Source: Streptomyces aurantiacus JA 4570
GTDB taxonomy: Bacteria; Actinomycetota; Actinomycetes; Streptomycetales; Streptomycetaceae
DNA: 64,000 bases
Direction of reading: 5' to 3'
NCBI RefSeq assembly: GCF_000414115.1
Contig: NZ_AOPZ01000007.1
Location: 39,828-103,827 of the forward strand
Shown here piece after piece: positions 24,227-33,064 of this stretch. The notes under the pieces were generated by a model that searched no databases, was not told the DNA's origin, and saw only the letters and a list, made by a program, of their open reading frames with translations. The translations under genes were made by a program, and so were the position numbers. Each line of letters begins with the position of its first letter. Position 1 is the stretch's first letter.

Positions 24227-24754
24227 ATGCAGACCACCGGAAGCACACGGCGCGACCTGCGGGAACGTACCCGCGACACCCTGGAGCGGCTCGACCGCGA
24301 ACGGGACATCTGGCTGGCGACCGCCCATCCCGGGCATGGCCCGCACCAAGTGCCGCTGTGGTTCTGGTGGGACGGGGAATCGGTGTGGATGTGCACCGGC
24401 GAGACGTCCGCTACGGCACGCAACGCGCGGGCGGAGCCGCGGGTGCGGCTGGCGCTGCCCGACACGTTCGACGTGGTGGTGCTGCGCGGGGAGGCGGAGT
24501 GCTTTCCCGCGCCGGACGTCCCGGCGGAGGCGGCGGACGCGTTCGCCGGGAAGTTCGGGTGGGACCCGAGGGCGGAGGACGGGCCGTTCCTGTACATCCG
24601 GGTGGTGCCGCGGACGGTGCTCGCGTGGCGCGGGGAGCCGGAGTTGCGGGGGCGGGTCATCGTGCGGGACGGGGAGTGGCTGGACCGGGACCGGGGCGGG
24701 GCGTGGGTGGACCGCGACCGGGACAGGGAGCGGGTGGACCGGGACCGCGGCTGA
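24227..24754 (+). CDS. Pyridoxamine 5'-phosphate oxidase (PPOX) fold protein
   Basis: 175 residues. IWLATAHPGHGPHQVPLWFWWDGESVWM is the split-barrel opening of PPOX-class flavin or F420-binding proteins, followed by ARNARAEPRVRLALPD and a C-terminal YIRVVPRTVLAWRGE. In actinobacteria many of these use F420. The C-terminal 25 residues are an Asp-Arg-rich tail encoded by imperfect GACCGGGAC repeats and are probably disordered. TAGGGT at 24213-24218 ends eight bases before the ATG: leaderless. Confidence 0.85.
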   Translation: MQTTGSTRRDLRERTRDTLERLDRERDIWLATAHPGHGPHQVPLWFWWDGESVWMCTGETSATARNARAEPRVRLALPDTFDVVVLRGEAECFPAPDVPAEAADAFAGKFGWDPRAEDGPFLYIRVVPRTVLAWRGEPELRGRVIVRDGEWLDRDRGGAWVDRDRDRERVDRDRG

Positions 24755-24965
24755 GCCGTCGGGTGCGCCGTGCGTGAGCCCGTCGCGGGCCCCTACCTCC
24801 TCGTATGCGAGGAAAGGCTTCTTCCGACCCGGTTTTACACCTTTGGGTGAACAGCCGCATGCGCGGATCCGCGCGGGGGCAGCCTGGCGGCCTGACGGTG
24901 CTCGTCGGCCGAAAGCCGTGCGCCGCACACCCGAAGCACACCACGCAGAAAGGCCACAGCCCGAC

Positions 24966-25418
24966 ATGACGCTGAAGCACTCCTCCGCCACTCCTGAGTC
25001 CCCCCTCGCAACCGCCCCGCAACCCGCGTCCGCACCGAGGGCGAGGAACGTCAAGCGGGCTCTCCTCGGCATGGCGGCGGCGCTGCTCGTGGCCGGAACC
25101 CTCGCCGTGGCCACCCCGGCAGGCGCCGCCGACTGTCCCAGCGGCCACTTCTGCGCCTGGGAACACTCCAACTTCGACGGTCAGCGCGCCAACTGGTCCG
25201 GCGACGACGGCTGGTGGGAGAGCTACATCGCGGACGAGGACTCCTCGTGGGCCAACCACGGCATCTCGGGCCCCGGCGTCAAGGACCACGTCAAGGTGTA
25301 CTCGCGGGCCCACCAGGGCGGACACATGACCATCTGCCTCACCCCGGGCCAGGAGGTCGGCTACAACGGCGCGGCCAACGACGACGGCGACTCCCACACG
25401 TGGGCCATGAGCTGCTGA
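24966..25418 (+). CDS. Secreted peptidase inhibitor family I36 protein
   Basis: 150 residues. A long n-region (about 30 residues) leads into ALLGMAAALLVAGTLAVA, cleaved after PAGA near residue 54. The mature 95 residues open with ADCPSGHFCAWEHSNFDGQ, the hallmark of the SMI/I36 beta-gamma-crystallin-like metalloprotease inhibitors, with four Cys likely to form two disulfides. AAAGG precedes the ATG. Monocistronic, bounded by a strong hairpin terminator. Confidence 0.88.
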   Translation: MTLKHSSATPESPLATAPQPASAPRARNVKRALLGMAAALLVAGTLAVATPAGAADCPSGHFCAWEHSNFDGQRANWSGDDGWWESYIADEDSSWANHGISGPGVKDHVKVYSRAHQGGHMTICLTPGQEVGYNGAANDDGDSHTWAMSC

Positions 25419-25430
25419 CCCGAAGCGTCC

Positions 25431-25468
25431 CGTACGGGCCTGCCGCCTTCGGGTGGCGGGCCCGTACG
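25431..25468 (+). terminator. Strong hairpin terminator after the I36 gene
   Basis: 17-base-pair stem (two G-U pairs) from CGTACGGGCC... to ...CCCGTACG closed by a TTCG tetraloop, followed by TTTG, 12 bases after the stop. Confidence 0.8.
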
Positions 25469-25520
25469 TTTGCCCCAGCACAGGTCCTCCCGCAGTCGTC
25501 GCGAGAAGGAGCGTCCCCGC

Positions 25521-26687
25521 GTGAGCACGCTCGACATCCTGCCCCCGGACGAGCAACTCGTCGTCGCCACGGTGCGCGACTTCGTGGACAAGGAGGTGAA
25601 GCCGGTCGTACGGGAGCTGGAGCACGCCGACACCTACCCGGAGGCCCTGATCGAGCGGATGAAGGAGCTCGGCGTCTTCGGTCTCGCCGTCCCGGAGGCG
25701 TACGGCGGCACTCCCGTCTCCACCTTCTGCTACGTCCTGCTCACCGAGGAACTCGCCCGCGGCTGGATGAGCCTGGCCGGGGCGATGGGCGGGCACACCG
25801 TGGTCGCCAAGCTGCTCCAGCACTTCGGCACCGAGGAGCAGCGCCGCCGCCATCTGCCGCGGATGGCCACGGGCGAGACGCGCGCGACCATGGCCCTCAC
25901 CGAACCGGGCGGCGGCTCCGACCTCCAGGCCCTGCGCACCGTCGCCCGCAAGGACGCGGACGGCTACCTCGTCAACGGTTCGAAGACGTGGATCACCAAC
26001 TCCCGCCGCTCGGGGCTGATCGCCCTGCTGTGCAAGACCGACCCCGACGCCACCCCGGCGCACCGCGGCATCTCCCTCCTCCTGGTCGAGCACGGTCCCG
26101 GCCTGACGGTCTCGCGGGACCTGCCGAAACTCGGCTACAAGGGCGTCGAGAGCTGCGAGTTGACGTTCGCGGACCACCGTGCCCCGGCCGAAGCCCTGCT
26201 CGGCGGGGTCGAGGGCCGCGGCTTCGCCCAGATCATGAAGGGCCTGGAGACAGGGCGGCTCCAGGTCGCCGCCCGCGCGCTCGGAGTCGGCCGGGCGGCC
26301 CTGGAGGACGCGCTGGCCTACGCGCGGACGCGGGAGTCGTTCGGCAAGCCCATCTGGCAGCACCAGGCGATCGGCACCTACCTCGCGGACATGGCCACCT
26401 CCCTCACCGCCGCCCGCCAACTCACCCTGCACGCCGCCCGCCGGGCCGACGCCGGACACCGCGTGGACATGGAGGCGGGCATGGCCAAGCTCTTCGCCTC
26501 CGAGACCGCCATGCAGATCGCCCTCAACGCCCTGCGCATCCACGGCGGTCACGGCTACTCCACCGAGTTCGACATCGAACGCTACTTCCGCGACGCGCCC
26601 CTGATGATCGTCGGCGAGGGCACCAACGAGATCCAGCGCAATGTCATCGTGAGCCGGCTCGTGGAGCGGGGCGGCCTGGACGTATGA
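25521..26687 (+). CDS. Acyl-CoA dehydrogenase
   Basis: 388 residues from a GTG after GAGAAGGAG, normal family length. Features: the FAD-contacting MALTEPGGGSDLQAL, WITNSRRSG, GVGRAALEDALAYARTRESFGKPI and the C-terminal HGGHGYSTEFDIERYFRD with GEGTNEIQR carrying the catalytic Glu. It oxidises an acyl-CoA to the enoyl-CoA, passing electrons to ETF. Chain length or branched specificity cannot be told. Not clustered with other beta-oxidation genes here. Confidence 0.92.
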   Translation: MSTLDILPPDEQLVVATVRDFVDKEVKPVVRELEHADTYPEALIERMKELGVFGLAVPEAYGGTPVSTFCYVLLTEELARGWMSLAGAMGGHTVVAKLLQHFGTEEQRRRHLPRMATGETRATMALTEPGGGSDLQALRTVARKDADGYLVNGSKTWITNSRRSGLIALLCKTDPDATPAHRGISLLLVEHGPGLTVSRDLPKLGYKGVESCELTFADHRAPAEALLGGVEGRGFAQIMKGLETGRLQVAARALGVGRAALEDALAYARTRESFGKPIWQHQAIGTYLADMATSLTAARQLTLHAARRADAGHRVDMEAGMAKLFASETAMQIALNALRIHGGHGYSTEFDIERYFRDAPLMIVGEGTNEIQRNVIVSRLVERGGLDV

Positions 26688-26718
26688 CCTGGAGTGCGGG
26701 GGCGGGCGGCGCACCGGG

Positions 26719-26781
26719 GGAGTCGGGCCGCGCACAAGTGGAGTCGCGGCGCGCATAAGCGGAGCCGGACCGCGCATAAGA
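26719..26781. repeat. Three tandem 21-base repeats upstream of the PPOX-like gene
   Basis: Units 26719-26739, 26740-26760 and 26761-26781, all of the form GGAG-C-GG-CGCGCA-AAG. They lie in the 231-base gap after the acyl-CoA dehydrogenase and before the GTG at 26919. Possible protein-binding array or simple repeat. Confidence 0.75.
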
Positions 26782-26918
26782 GAAGTAAGGCGTCGTGGCC
26801 GACCCCTGGCCGGCCGACGGCGCACCGTGCCCCGGACCCTGGCGCGCCCCCCTGGTGGGGGCGTCATCCCTGTCCGCCCGCAGCCCTTCCGGGACGTGGC
26901 GGCAAGAGGAGGTCGGCT

Positions 26919-27542
26919 GTGGGGAACGTGCGCTGCATGACGGAGGCGGAGTGCCGTGAGGTGCTGGCCCGGGCCTGGGCGGGGCGCCTGGCGGTGGCCC
27001 GGCGCGGGCGGCCGTATGTGGAACTGGTCAGCCTGGTGGTCAGCGACGGGGCGCCGGTGGCGCTGGTCCCCGACGCCGGCCCGGTCGCGCGGGCGCTGCC
27101 TCCCGTGGTGGCCCCCCGGCAGTGGGTGGTCCTGGAGGCCGACGACGCCCAGGACATGGACGGCGCCCACCGTGCGGTGCGGGCGGTCACGGCGCTGGGC
27201 AGGCCCCGCTGGCTCGTGGCGACCGACGAGGTCGGCGCGTGCCGCCGGGCCGCGAGCGCGCGGGGCCTGGACGTCGCGCCGGACATCGGGTTCCTGACGC
27301 TGACCGGGCCCGTCCTGAGCGGCGAGCGGCATCTGCTGCGCTGTGGCCCCGGCCAGGAACCACTCGCGAGCGAGGCACCGGTGCGCGACGACGGCACAAC
27401 CGCCGCTCCGCCCACGGGAGTTGGCGCCCGCGACGGGGTGGGAGCCCACCAGGAATCGACAGGACTGCACCGGCGCGGCGGCCCCCGGCGGGGGATCGCC
27501 TCCCGTATGCGACCGCGCTCTTCACCGCGCGGCCCTGGGTGA
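26919..27542 (+). CDS. PPOX-like flavin-binding family protein (divergent)
   Basis: 207 residues. GAGGAGG sits six bases before the GTG at 26919, so that start is preferred to upstream in-frame ones. MTEAECREVLARAWAGRLAVARRGRPYVELVSLVV resembles the first half of PPOX/nitroimidazole-resistance-like proteins; the later flavin-binding part is weakly conserved. The last 60 residues (after GPVLSGERHLLRC) are low-complexity and may be untranslated in relatives. Function not assignable. Confidence 0.6.
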   Translation: MGNVRCMTEAECREVLARAWAGRLAVARRGRPYVELVSLVVSDGAPVALVPDAGPVARALPPVVAPRQWVVLEADDAQDMDGAHRAVRAVTALGRPRWLVATDEVGACRRAASARGLDVAPDIGFLTLTGPVLSGERHLLRCGPGQEPLASEAPVRDDGTTAAPPTGVGARDGVGAHQESTGLHRRGGPRRGIASRMRPRSSPRGPG

Positions 27543-28080
27543 CTGCCGTGGGCACCGGCATGGTCAGGAAGCGGCCACCAAGGCATCGGCACAGCCAGGA
27601 ACGCCCCCTTGGACTTCTGGACTTCCCATGGACTTGTCGACCCGCACGCAGACCGTCCGACGTCGACCGCAGCCGTGCCCACTCTCCTCACCGCCGTGCC
27701 ACGGCCGGTCGTGCCGTCCGGCATGTGGCGGCCGCGCCTGACGCGGTCGTAGGCGAGGGGTGACAGGCAGCCGGGGCCGCGCTCCAAGGCGGCGGACACC
27801 GCGGTCCCGGCTCCTCCTCTCCTCGGGGGTGGCTCCCGCCCGCCCCCGAGGAGAGGGCAGCGGTGCGAGGACGCCCGGCGGAGGGGGAGCCGCCACGTCC
27901 TCGCACCTGCGGCCGCCGCCCCCGCCGACGAACCGGCGGCGGCCGACCGGGGGATACGCCCGTCCCCCCAGCGTGCACCCATCTGACGGAAAAAGCGCCA
28001 CCCTTGCCTACACAACGTGCCGAGACGGCCGTTTTAGGTAACACAGGGGTTGATGGGGCGTAAGTGACTACGTACCGTGA
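27543..28080. other. 538-base stretch without supported gene
   Basis: Between the PPOX-like gene and the convergent decarboxylase gene. Several long frames exist on both strands only because the GC bias removes stops; none has a ribosome site or recognisable domain. The main structure is the hairpin at 27817-27855. The last 60 bases are notably AT-richer (GTTTTAGGTAACACAGGGG). Confidence 0.5.
27817..27855. terminator. 13-base-pair hairpin in the convergent gap
   Basis: Perfect arms CTCTCCTCGGGGG and CCCCCGAGGAGAG around a 13-base loop, between two convergent genes. A bidirectional terminator is likely, without T-tract. Confidence 0.55.
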
Positions 28081-29577
28081 CTAGTTGGCGTCTCGCCCGG
28101 CGGCCGGGCCGTCCGCGACGACTCGTACGGAGTCCAGGCCCGGGTCCGCGGCGTCGGGAACGTTCATGCCGGCGGCGACGCCCGAGCGGAGGTAGTTCAG
28201 GACGGGCGGGGTGAGGCGTTCGCCGGGCAGGACGGCGGGGATGCCGGGCGGGTAGGGGGTGAGCATCTCCGCGGCGACGCGCCCGTCCGCCTTGCCGATC
28301 GGTACGTCCTCGACGGGCCCGAAGAAGGCGTCGCGGGGCAGCACGGCCTGCTCCAGACGCAGCTCGGCCGGGGAGGGGACCTCGACGGGGACCGGGCGCG
28401 GCAGCCGGGACGCGCCGCGGGCGAGCGCGGTGAGCGCCTGGATCAGCGGGCGTGTGGTGTCTTCGCTGTCGGCGTGCGTGAGCTGTGTGCTGACGCGCCG
28501 GTGGTCGGCGATGTGGGCGTCGATCGCGTGGTGTTCGCGGAGCCAGTCGGCCGCCTGATAGCCGCTGATGCCGAGGCCCGTGACGTCGATGACCACGGGC
28601 AGCGGGTCGAAGTCGGCGGCGAGGCCGGGGCCGCAGAAGTCGGCCCGGTCGTTGACGTGCAGGCCGTCGATGTTCTCGATCGCCGCCCGTACCTCGTGGG
28701 CGAGGTCCAGGGCCCGGCCGATGAGTTCGCGGCCGTGCAGCGCCATCTGGCGGCGCCAGCCGTCGAGCCCGGCGTAGATGAGGACGGAGGGGCTGGTGGT
28801 GCCGAGCAGGTCCGCGCGGCCCTCCAGGAGATGGGGCTCGATCAGGTCGCCCTGGAGGTGGAAGACGGATCCCTGTTCCAGGCCGCTGCCCATCTTGTGG
28901 ATGCTGGTCACGCACACGTCCGCGCCCGCGTCCATGGCCCAGGCCGGCAGCTCGGGGTGGAACGGCAGATGCGCGCCCCATGCCTCGTCCACGATGAGGG
29001 GCAGGGAGCGGCGGTGGCAGACCCGGGCGATTCCCTCCAGGTCGGCGGCGCCCCCGTACGGAGTGGGGCTGGTGACCAGGGCGCCCCGCGCGTCGGGGTG
29101 GGCGTCGAAAGCCTTCTCGAAGTCGGCGGGCCCGGGCGGATGGGCCAGGTGGCGCTCCGCGTCCCAGCGGGGCTCCACCCACACCGGCCGGATTCCGGAC
29201 AGGACCAGGCCGGACACCACCGACTTGTGGGCGTCCCGGCCGATGAGGAGCTCGGTGTGCGGGCCCGCGGCGGCGAGCATCGCGGCCTTCACCGACAGCG
29301 AGCTGCCGCAGGTCGAGAAGAACGTGTGGGACGCGTGCACCGCGTGCGCCATCAGCTCCTCCGCGCGCCGCAGCACCCCCGCCCGGGTCAGCCGGTCGTC
29401 GAGACCGCCGGAGGCCAGCAGGTCGCCGTGGAACACGGCGTCGCCGAGCACCGCGCGGACCGCGGGATCCGCGCCCCGGGCCTGCTTGTGGCCCGGGGGC
29501 GTGAACGCCATGTGCCCGTGCTCGCGGTAGTCGGTGAGCGCTTCGAGGACAGGGGCCTGCGTGTGATCGACCGGCAT
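28081..29577 (-). CDS. Orn/Lys/Arg decarboxylase family PLP enzyme
   Basis: 498 residues from the ATG at 29577 after GGGAAGG. Family marks: FTPPGHKQARG near the N-terminus, FFSTCGSSLSVKAAML, VDEAWGAHLPFHPELP (Asp and His contacting PLP) and the Schiff-base Lys in VTSIHKMGSGLEQGS. The C-terminal domain has EMLTPYPPGIPAVLPGER. It is the short form without the N-terminal wing of the inducible enteric enzymes. Produces cadaverine, putrescine or agmatine; which one is open. Lies 93 bases after uppP in the same direction. Confidence 0.9.
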   Translation of the reverse strand: MPVDHTQAPVLEALTDYREHGHMAFTPPGHKQARGADPAVRAVLGDAVFHGDLLASGGLDDRLTRAGVLRRAEELMAHAVHASHTFFSTCGSSLSVKAAMLAAAGPHTELLIGRDAHKSVVSGLVLSGIRPVWVEPRWDAERHLAHPPGPADFEKAFDAHPDARGALVTSPTPYGGAADLEGIARVCHRRSLPLIVDEAWGAHLPFHPELPAWAMDAGADVCVTSIHKMGSGLEQGSVFHLQGDLIEPHLLEGRADLLGTTSPSVLIYAGLDGWRRQMALHGRELIGRALDLAHEVRAAIENIDGLHVNDRADFCGPGLAADFDPLPVVIDVTGLGISGYQAADWLREHHAIDAHIADHRRVSTQLTHADSEDTTRPLIQALTALARGASRLPRPVPVEVPSPAELRLEQAVLPRDAFFGPVEDVPIGKADGRVAAEMLTPYPPGIPAVLPGERLTPPVLNYLRSGVAAGMNVPDAADPGLDSVRVVADGPAAGRDAN

Positions 29578-29670
29578 GACGTACGCCTTCCCGCCATCGC
29601 CGCGCACAACCGGTCCGTCACTCCGCCGCCACGGCGGACGCCGCCGTCGGTGCGTCGGTCAGGACAGCCC

Positions 29671-30546
29671 TTAGCCCGCCGACTCGCCCGCGTGCGGGCT
29701 CAGCGTGCCCGCACCGACGAGGATGAACAGCACGATGCCGAGCAGGATCCGGTAGTACACGAAGGGCATAAAGCTCTTGGTGGTAATGAAGCGCATGAAC
29801 CACGCGATTACGGCATATCCGACCACGAACGCGATGATCGTGGCGAAGATCGTGGGGCCCCAGGAGACATGGCCGCCCTCGCCCGCGTCCTTCAGCTCGA
29901 AGACACCCGAGGCGAGGACGGCGGGGATGGCGAGCAGGAAGGAATAGCGGGCCGCGGCCTCGCGGGTGTAACCCATGAGCAGGCCGCCGCTGATGGTGGC
30001 GCCGGAGCGGGAGACGCCGGGGATGAGCGCCATGGCCTGGCAGACGCCGTAGATCAGGCCGTCCCTGACGCCCAGTTCCTTGAGCCCCTTGCGCTCGCGC
30101 ACGGCACGGTGCTTGCCGCCGGTCTCGTCGCGCGCCGCGAGGCGGTCGGCGATACCGAGGACGACGCCCATGACGATCAGCGTCGTGGCGATCAGGCGCA
30201 GATCGCGGAAGGGCCCCTCGATCTGGTCCTTGAACGTGACGCCGAGGACGCCGATGGGGATCGAGCCGACGATGACGAGCCAGCCCATCTTGGCGTCGTG
30301 GTCGGACCGCGGCACCTTGCCGAACAGCGAGCCGAACCACGCCGAGATGATCCGCCCGATGTCCTTGCGGAAGTAGATCAGGACGGCGGCCTCGGTGCCG
30401 ATCTGAGTGATCGCGGTGAAGGCGGCACCCGGGTCGTGCCAGCCGGCGAACGCCGCGGTCAGTCGCAGATGCGCGCTGGATGAGATCGGAAGGAACTCGG
30501 TCAGTCCCTGGACGAGTCCGAGAATGAACGATTCGAGCCAAGACAT
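29671..30546 (-). CDS. uppP: Undecaprenyl-diphosphatase
   Basis: 291 residues. Integral membrane enzyme (BacA/UppP family) recycling undecaprenyl diphosphate to the monophosphate for cell-wall synthesis; confers bacitracin tolerance in excess. Signature 1, GLTEFLPISSSAHL at 14-27, carries the catalytic Glu17 and Ser residues; signature 2, ALIPGVSRSGAT, carries the phosphate-binding Arg. About eight hydrophobic helices. The C-terminus FILVGAGTLSPHAGESAG is slightly extended. Intact. Confidence 0.95.
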   Translation of the reverse strand: MSWLESFILGLVQGLTEFLPISSSAHLRLTAAFAGWHDPGAAFTAITQIGTEAAVLIYFRKDIGRIISAWFGSLFGKVPRSDHDAKMGWLVIVGSIPIGVLGVTFKDQIEGPFRDLRLIATTLIVMGVVLGIADRLAARDETGGKHRAVRERKGLKELGVRDGLIYGVCQAMALIPGVSRSGATISGGLLMGYTREAAARYSFLLAIPAVLASGVFELKDAGEGGHVSWGPTIFATIIAFVVGYAVIAWFMRFITTKSFMPFVYYRILLGIVLFILVGAGTLSPHAGESAG

Positions 30547-30767
30547 GAAAACTGCGCCGTCCAGTAACTGATCGTGCGCTGACCCGGGAGGTGGCGGTCA
30601 GAGGCGTTGGAGGGGGACCAGGAGCGGCGAGGCGTGGTGCGTGCGTGCGCGGGGTCGGTCGGTGGGCCGGGAGGGGTGATCACGTGCCTCGCCGGGGGCA
30701 GCGTAGCGTCACAAGATGAAGCCCCCGCGCGAGGGCCGCCGGATACGGTCTCCCGCACCGCGGCGGG

Positions 30768-31421
30768 CTAGCCCGCGCGGCGGAGCGTGAGGACGGCGTC
30801 GGCGCGTGAGCCGGGCCGGCCGTCGGGGCCGGGCAGCTCGCGGGTGAGGAGTTCGTCGGTCTCGACCGTCCACTCCCGCCCGGCCGGGCCGAGCTGGGCG
30901 AGCATCTCGGCGTTGGTCTGGAAGTGGTACGCGAACGGCGGCTCGTCCTGCCAGGAGGGCCAGCCCGCGTGGCTCCCGATGACCAGCACCCCGCCGGGCG
31001 CGACCGCGTCGGCCGCCCGGCCGAGGATGCCCTCGCGCTCGCCGTCGCGCGCCACGGGCGAGTGCAGGAACTGCGCCGACACGAGGTCGAAGGAGCCCTC
31101 CGGGAACGACTGCGACAGGTCGTGCCGCTGCCAGTCGATCAGCTCGTCGAGCCCGGCCCGCGCGGCGCGGCCGGCGGCCCGGCGCAGCACGGTCGCCGAC
31201 ACGTCGACGGCCGTCACGCGCCAGCCGCGTTCGGCGAGCCACAGCGCGTCGCCGCCCTCGGCGCACCCGAGGTCGAGCGCGGTGCCGGACGGCAGCCCCG
31301 CGACCTCCCGGACGAGCAGTTCGTTGGGCCTCGGGCGGTCGGGCGCGGCGTCGCGGTCGCGGTCTCGGTAGAAGTCCTCCCAGTACGCCTGGGCGCTGCG
31401 GGGCGAAGAGGTGTCGGTCAT
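30768..31421 (-). CDS. Class I SAM-dependent methyltransferase
   Basis: 217 residues from the ATG at 31421 after AGGAGG. Motif I is ALDLGCAEGGDALWLAERG around 47-65, then VTAVDVSATVLRRAAGRA (acidic Asp binding the ribose), WQRHDLSQSFPEGSFDLVSAQFLH and VAPGGVLVIGSH. This order matches small-molecule methyltransferases of the Methyltransf_25 type. Substrate unknown. Sits alone between uppP and the TVP38-like gene, all on the minus strand. Confidence 0.9.
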   Translation of the reverse strand: MTDTSSPRSAQAYWEDFYRDRDRDAAPDRPRPNELLVREVAGLPSGTALDLGCAEGGDALWLAERGWRVTAVDVSATVLRRAAGRAARAGLDELIDWQRHDLSQSFPEGSFDLVSAQFLHSPVARDGEREGILGRAADAVAPGGVLVIGSHAGWPSWQDEPPFAYHFQTNAEMLAQLGPAGREWTVETDELLTRELPGPDGRPGSRADAVLTLRRAG

Positions 31422-31590
31422 CGGTCGTCCTCCTGGGGGCGCGTGGGTGCTCGTACGCGGCAGAGCGTGTGCCCAGGAGGGACGGACCGGCAAGGAACTT
31501 TGCGGATCTGGCAAAGGGGAGGCGAGGGGAAGGGGGGAGAGGGGAGAGGGGAGAGAGGTGGCGCGGAAGAAGCCGGGTGGCCGTCCGGCC

Positions 31591-32298
31591 TCAGTGCCGC
31601 CCCCGCAGGCGATGCCGCTTGCACCACGCCACCACCGCGCCCGCGACACCCGTCACCACGATGAACCCCATCGCGATCAGGAACGCGGGCGACGTGGGCG
31701 TGGACGCGCGGGCGCCCGCTATGACGTAGGCCGCCGTGTTCGGGATCGAGCCGATGGCCGTGGCGAGCAGGAACGGCAGCCAGCCCATGCGGGACACCGC
31801 CGCGCAGTAGTTGGCGGCCGCGAACGGCACGCCCGGGAAGAGCCGGGCCGCCAGCATCGAGCGGAACCCGTGCCTGCTGAGCTGGCCGTCGGCCGCCTTC
31901 AGCCAGCGGCCCCGCAGCAGCGGCCGCAGCGCGTCCTGCCCGAGGAACCGGCCGAGGCCGAAGGACACCCCGGCCCCGATGACCGTGCCCGCGATCGCCG
32001 CGGACAGCCCGGCCGCCGAGCCGAACAGCGCGCCCGCCGCCAGGTTGAGCAGCGGCCGCGGGACGAACGCGACCGTGCACGCGCCGTACGCCACCGCGAA
32101 CACGCACACCGCGGCGGCGCCGCCGAACTGCGGCGGCCAGCCGTCCGCGAGCAGCCGCTGCGGCTCGAAGAACAGCACGCCCGTCGCCGCCGCGGCGAGC
32201 AGCAGCACGAGCAGGGACAGCCGCGCCCACGGCGAGAGAAGCACCCGCGTGCAGCGCACGGCGAGGCGTGGCGTCGGGGCGGCGGCGGTGTCGAGCAT
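31591..32298 (-). CDS. TVP38/TMEM64 (VTT domain) membrane protein
   Basis: 235 residues. After an N-terminal helix (LSLLVLLLAAAATGVLFF) the VTT core shows VPRPLLNLAAGALFGSAAGLSAAIAGTVIGAG, LRGRWLKAADGQLSRHGFRSMLAARLFPGVPFAAANY and SIPNTAAYVIAGA, matching the SNARE-associated/TVP38 family, now linked to lipid scramblase activity. Five to six helices. Divergent from the AlkD-like gene. Confidence 0.88.
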   Translation of the reverse strand: MLDTAAAPTPRLAVRCTRVLLSPWARLSLLVLLLAAAATGVLFFEPQRLLADGWPPQFGGAAAVCVFAVAYGACTVAFVPRPLLNLAAGALFGSAAGLSAAIAGTVIGAGVSFGLGRFLGQDALRPLLRGRWLKAADGQLSRHGFRSMLAARLFPGVPFAAANYCAAVSRMGWLPFLLATAIGSIPNTAAYVIAGARASTPTSPAFLIAMGFIVVTGVAGAVVAWCKRHRLRGRH

Positions 32299-32347
32299 CC
32301 GGAGAGACTAACCGGCACATGTGTCTGATCGCCGTATGGTGCGTCTC

Positions 32348-33064
32348 ATGGGCGTCACAGTGCCAGTCGCAGTGCCGAGAAGTGCTCTCGCCGACACCGT
32401 CGTCGGGCGGCTCACGGCGACGTACGCACCAGCGGCCGATCCGGTGCGGGCCGCGGACATGCGGGCGTACATGAAGGACATCGCGCCGTTCCTCGGCCTC
32501 GCGTCGCCGGTCCGCCGGGACTTGGCCCGCGCCGTCCTGGCGGGAACGCCGCGGCCCGACGAGGCGGACTGCGCCGCGATCGCGCTGCGCTGCTGGGAGC
32601 TGCCGGAGCGCGAGTACCAGTACTTCGCCGTGGACTATCTGCGGCGGCACGTGAAGCGGTGCTCGTCCGCGTTCCTGCCGGTGGCCCGGCATCTGGTGAC
32701 GACGCGCTCCTGGTGGGACACCGTCGACGCGCTCGCCGCGCACGTAGTCGGCGGGCTCGTCGCCGCCGACCCCGGGCTGCGGACGGCCATGGACGAGTGG
32801 ATCGAGGACGACGACCTGTGGGTCGCCCGCACCGCGCTGCTCCATCAGCTCCGCTTCAAGGACGCCACCGACACCGGCCGCCTCTTCGCGTACTGCGCAC
32901 GGCAGGCGCGGCACCCCGACTTCTTCGTCCGCAAGGCGATCGGCTGGTGTCTGAGGGAGTACGCGAAGACGGATCCGGACGCGGTACGGGACTTCGTGGG
33001 GCGGCACCGGGACGTGCTGGCGCCGTTGTCGGTGCGGGAGGCGCTGAAGAACTGCGGCGGCTGA
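32348..33064 (+). CDS. DNA alkylation repair protein (AlkD-like, HEAT repeats)
   Basis: 238 residues from the ATG at 32348; TATGGT at 32335-32340 ends seven bases upstream, so the mRNA is probably leaderless and the earlier ATG at 32336 lies inside the -10 box. HEAT-like helices recur, with the family phrase VRAADMRAYMKDIAPFLGL and WWDTVDALAAHVVGGLV, DDLWVARTALLHQLRFK and FFVRKAIGWCLREYAKTDP. AlkD excises 3- and 7-alkyl purines. The Trp/Asp pair expected around the lesion (WWDTVD, WCLREY) is present. No PafBC motif was found upstream. Confidence 0.88.
   Translation: MGVTVPVAVPRSALADTVVGRLTATYAPAADPVRAADMRAYMKDIAPFLGLASPVRRDLARAVLAGTPRPDEADCAAIALRCWELPEREYQYFAVDYLRRHVKRCSSAFLPVARHLVTTRSWWDTVDALAAHVVGGLVAADPGLRTAMDEWIEDDDLWVARTALLHQLRFKDATDTGRLFAYCARQARHPDFFVRKAIGWCLREYAKTDPDAVRDFVGRHRDVLAPLSVREALKNCGG

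Noticed and set aside
27122..27763. A plus-strand frame over the end of the PPOX-like gene and the following gap
   Set aside because: Gly/Arg-rich shadow of the PPOX-like frame; no start signal and no homology.
32322..32340. A possible PafBC-type promoter before the AlkD-like gene
   Set aside because: TGTC occurs but is 13 bases from the TA of the -10 box, not the required 16; it does not fit the motif.
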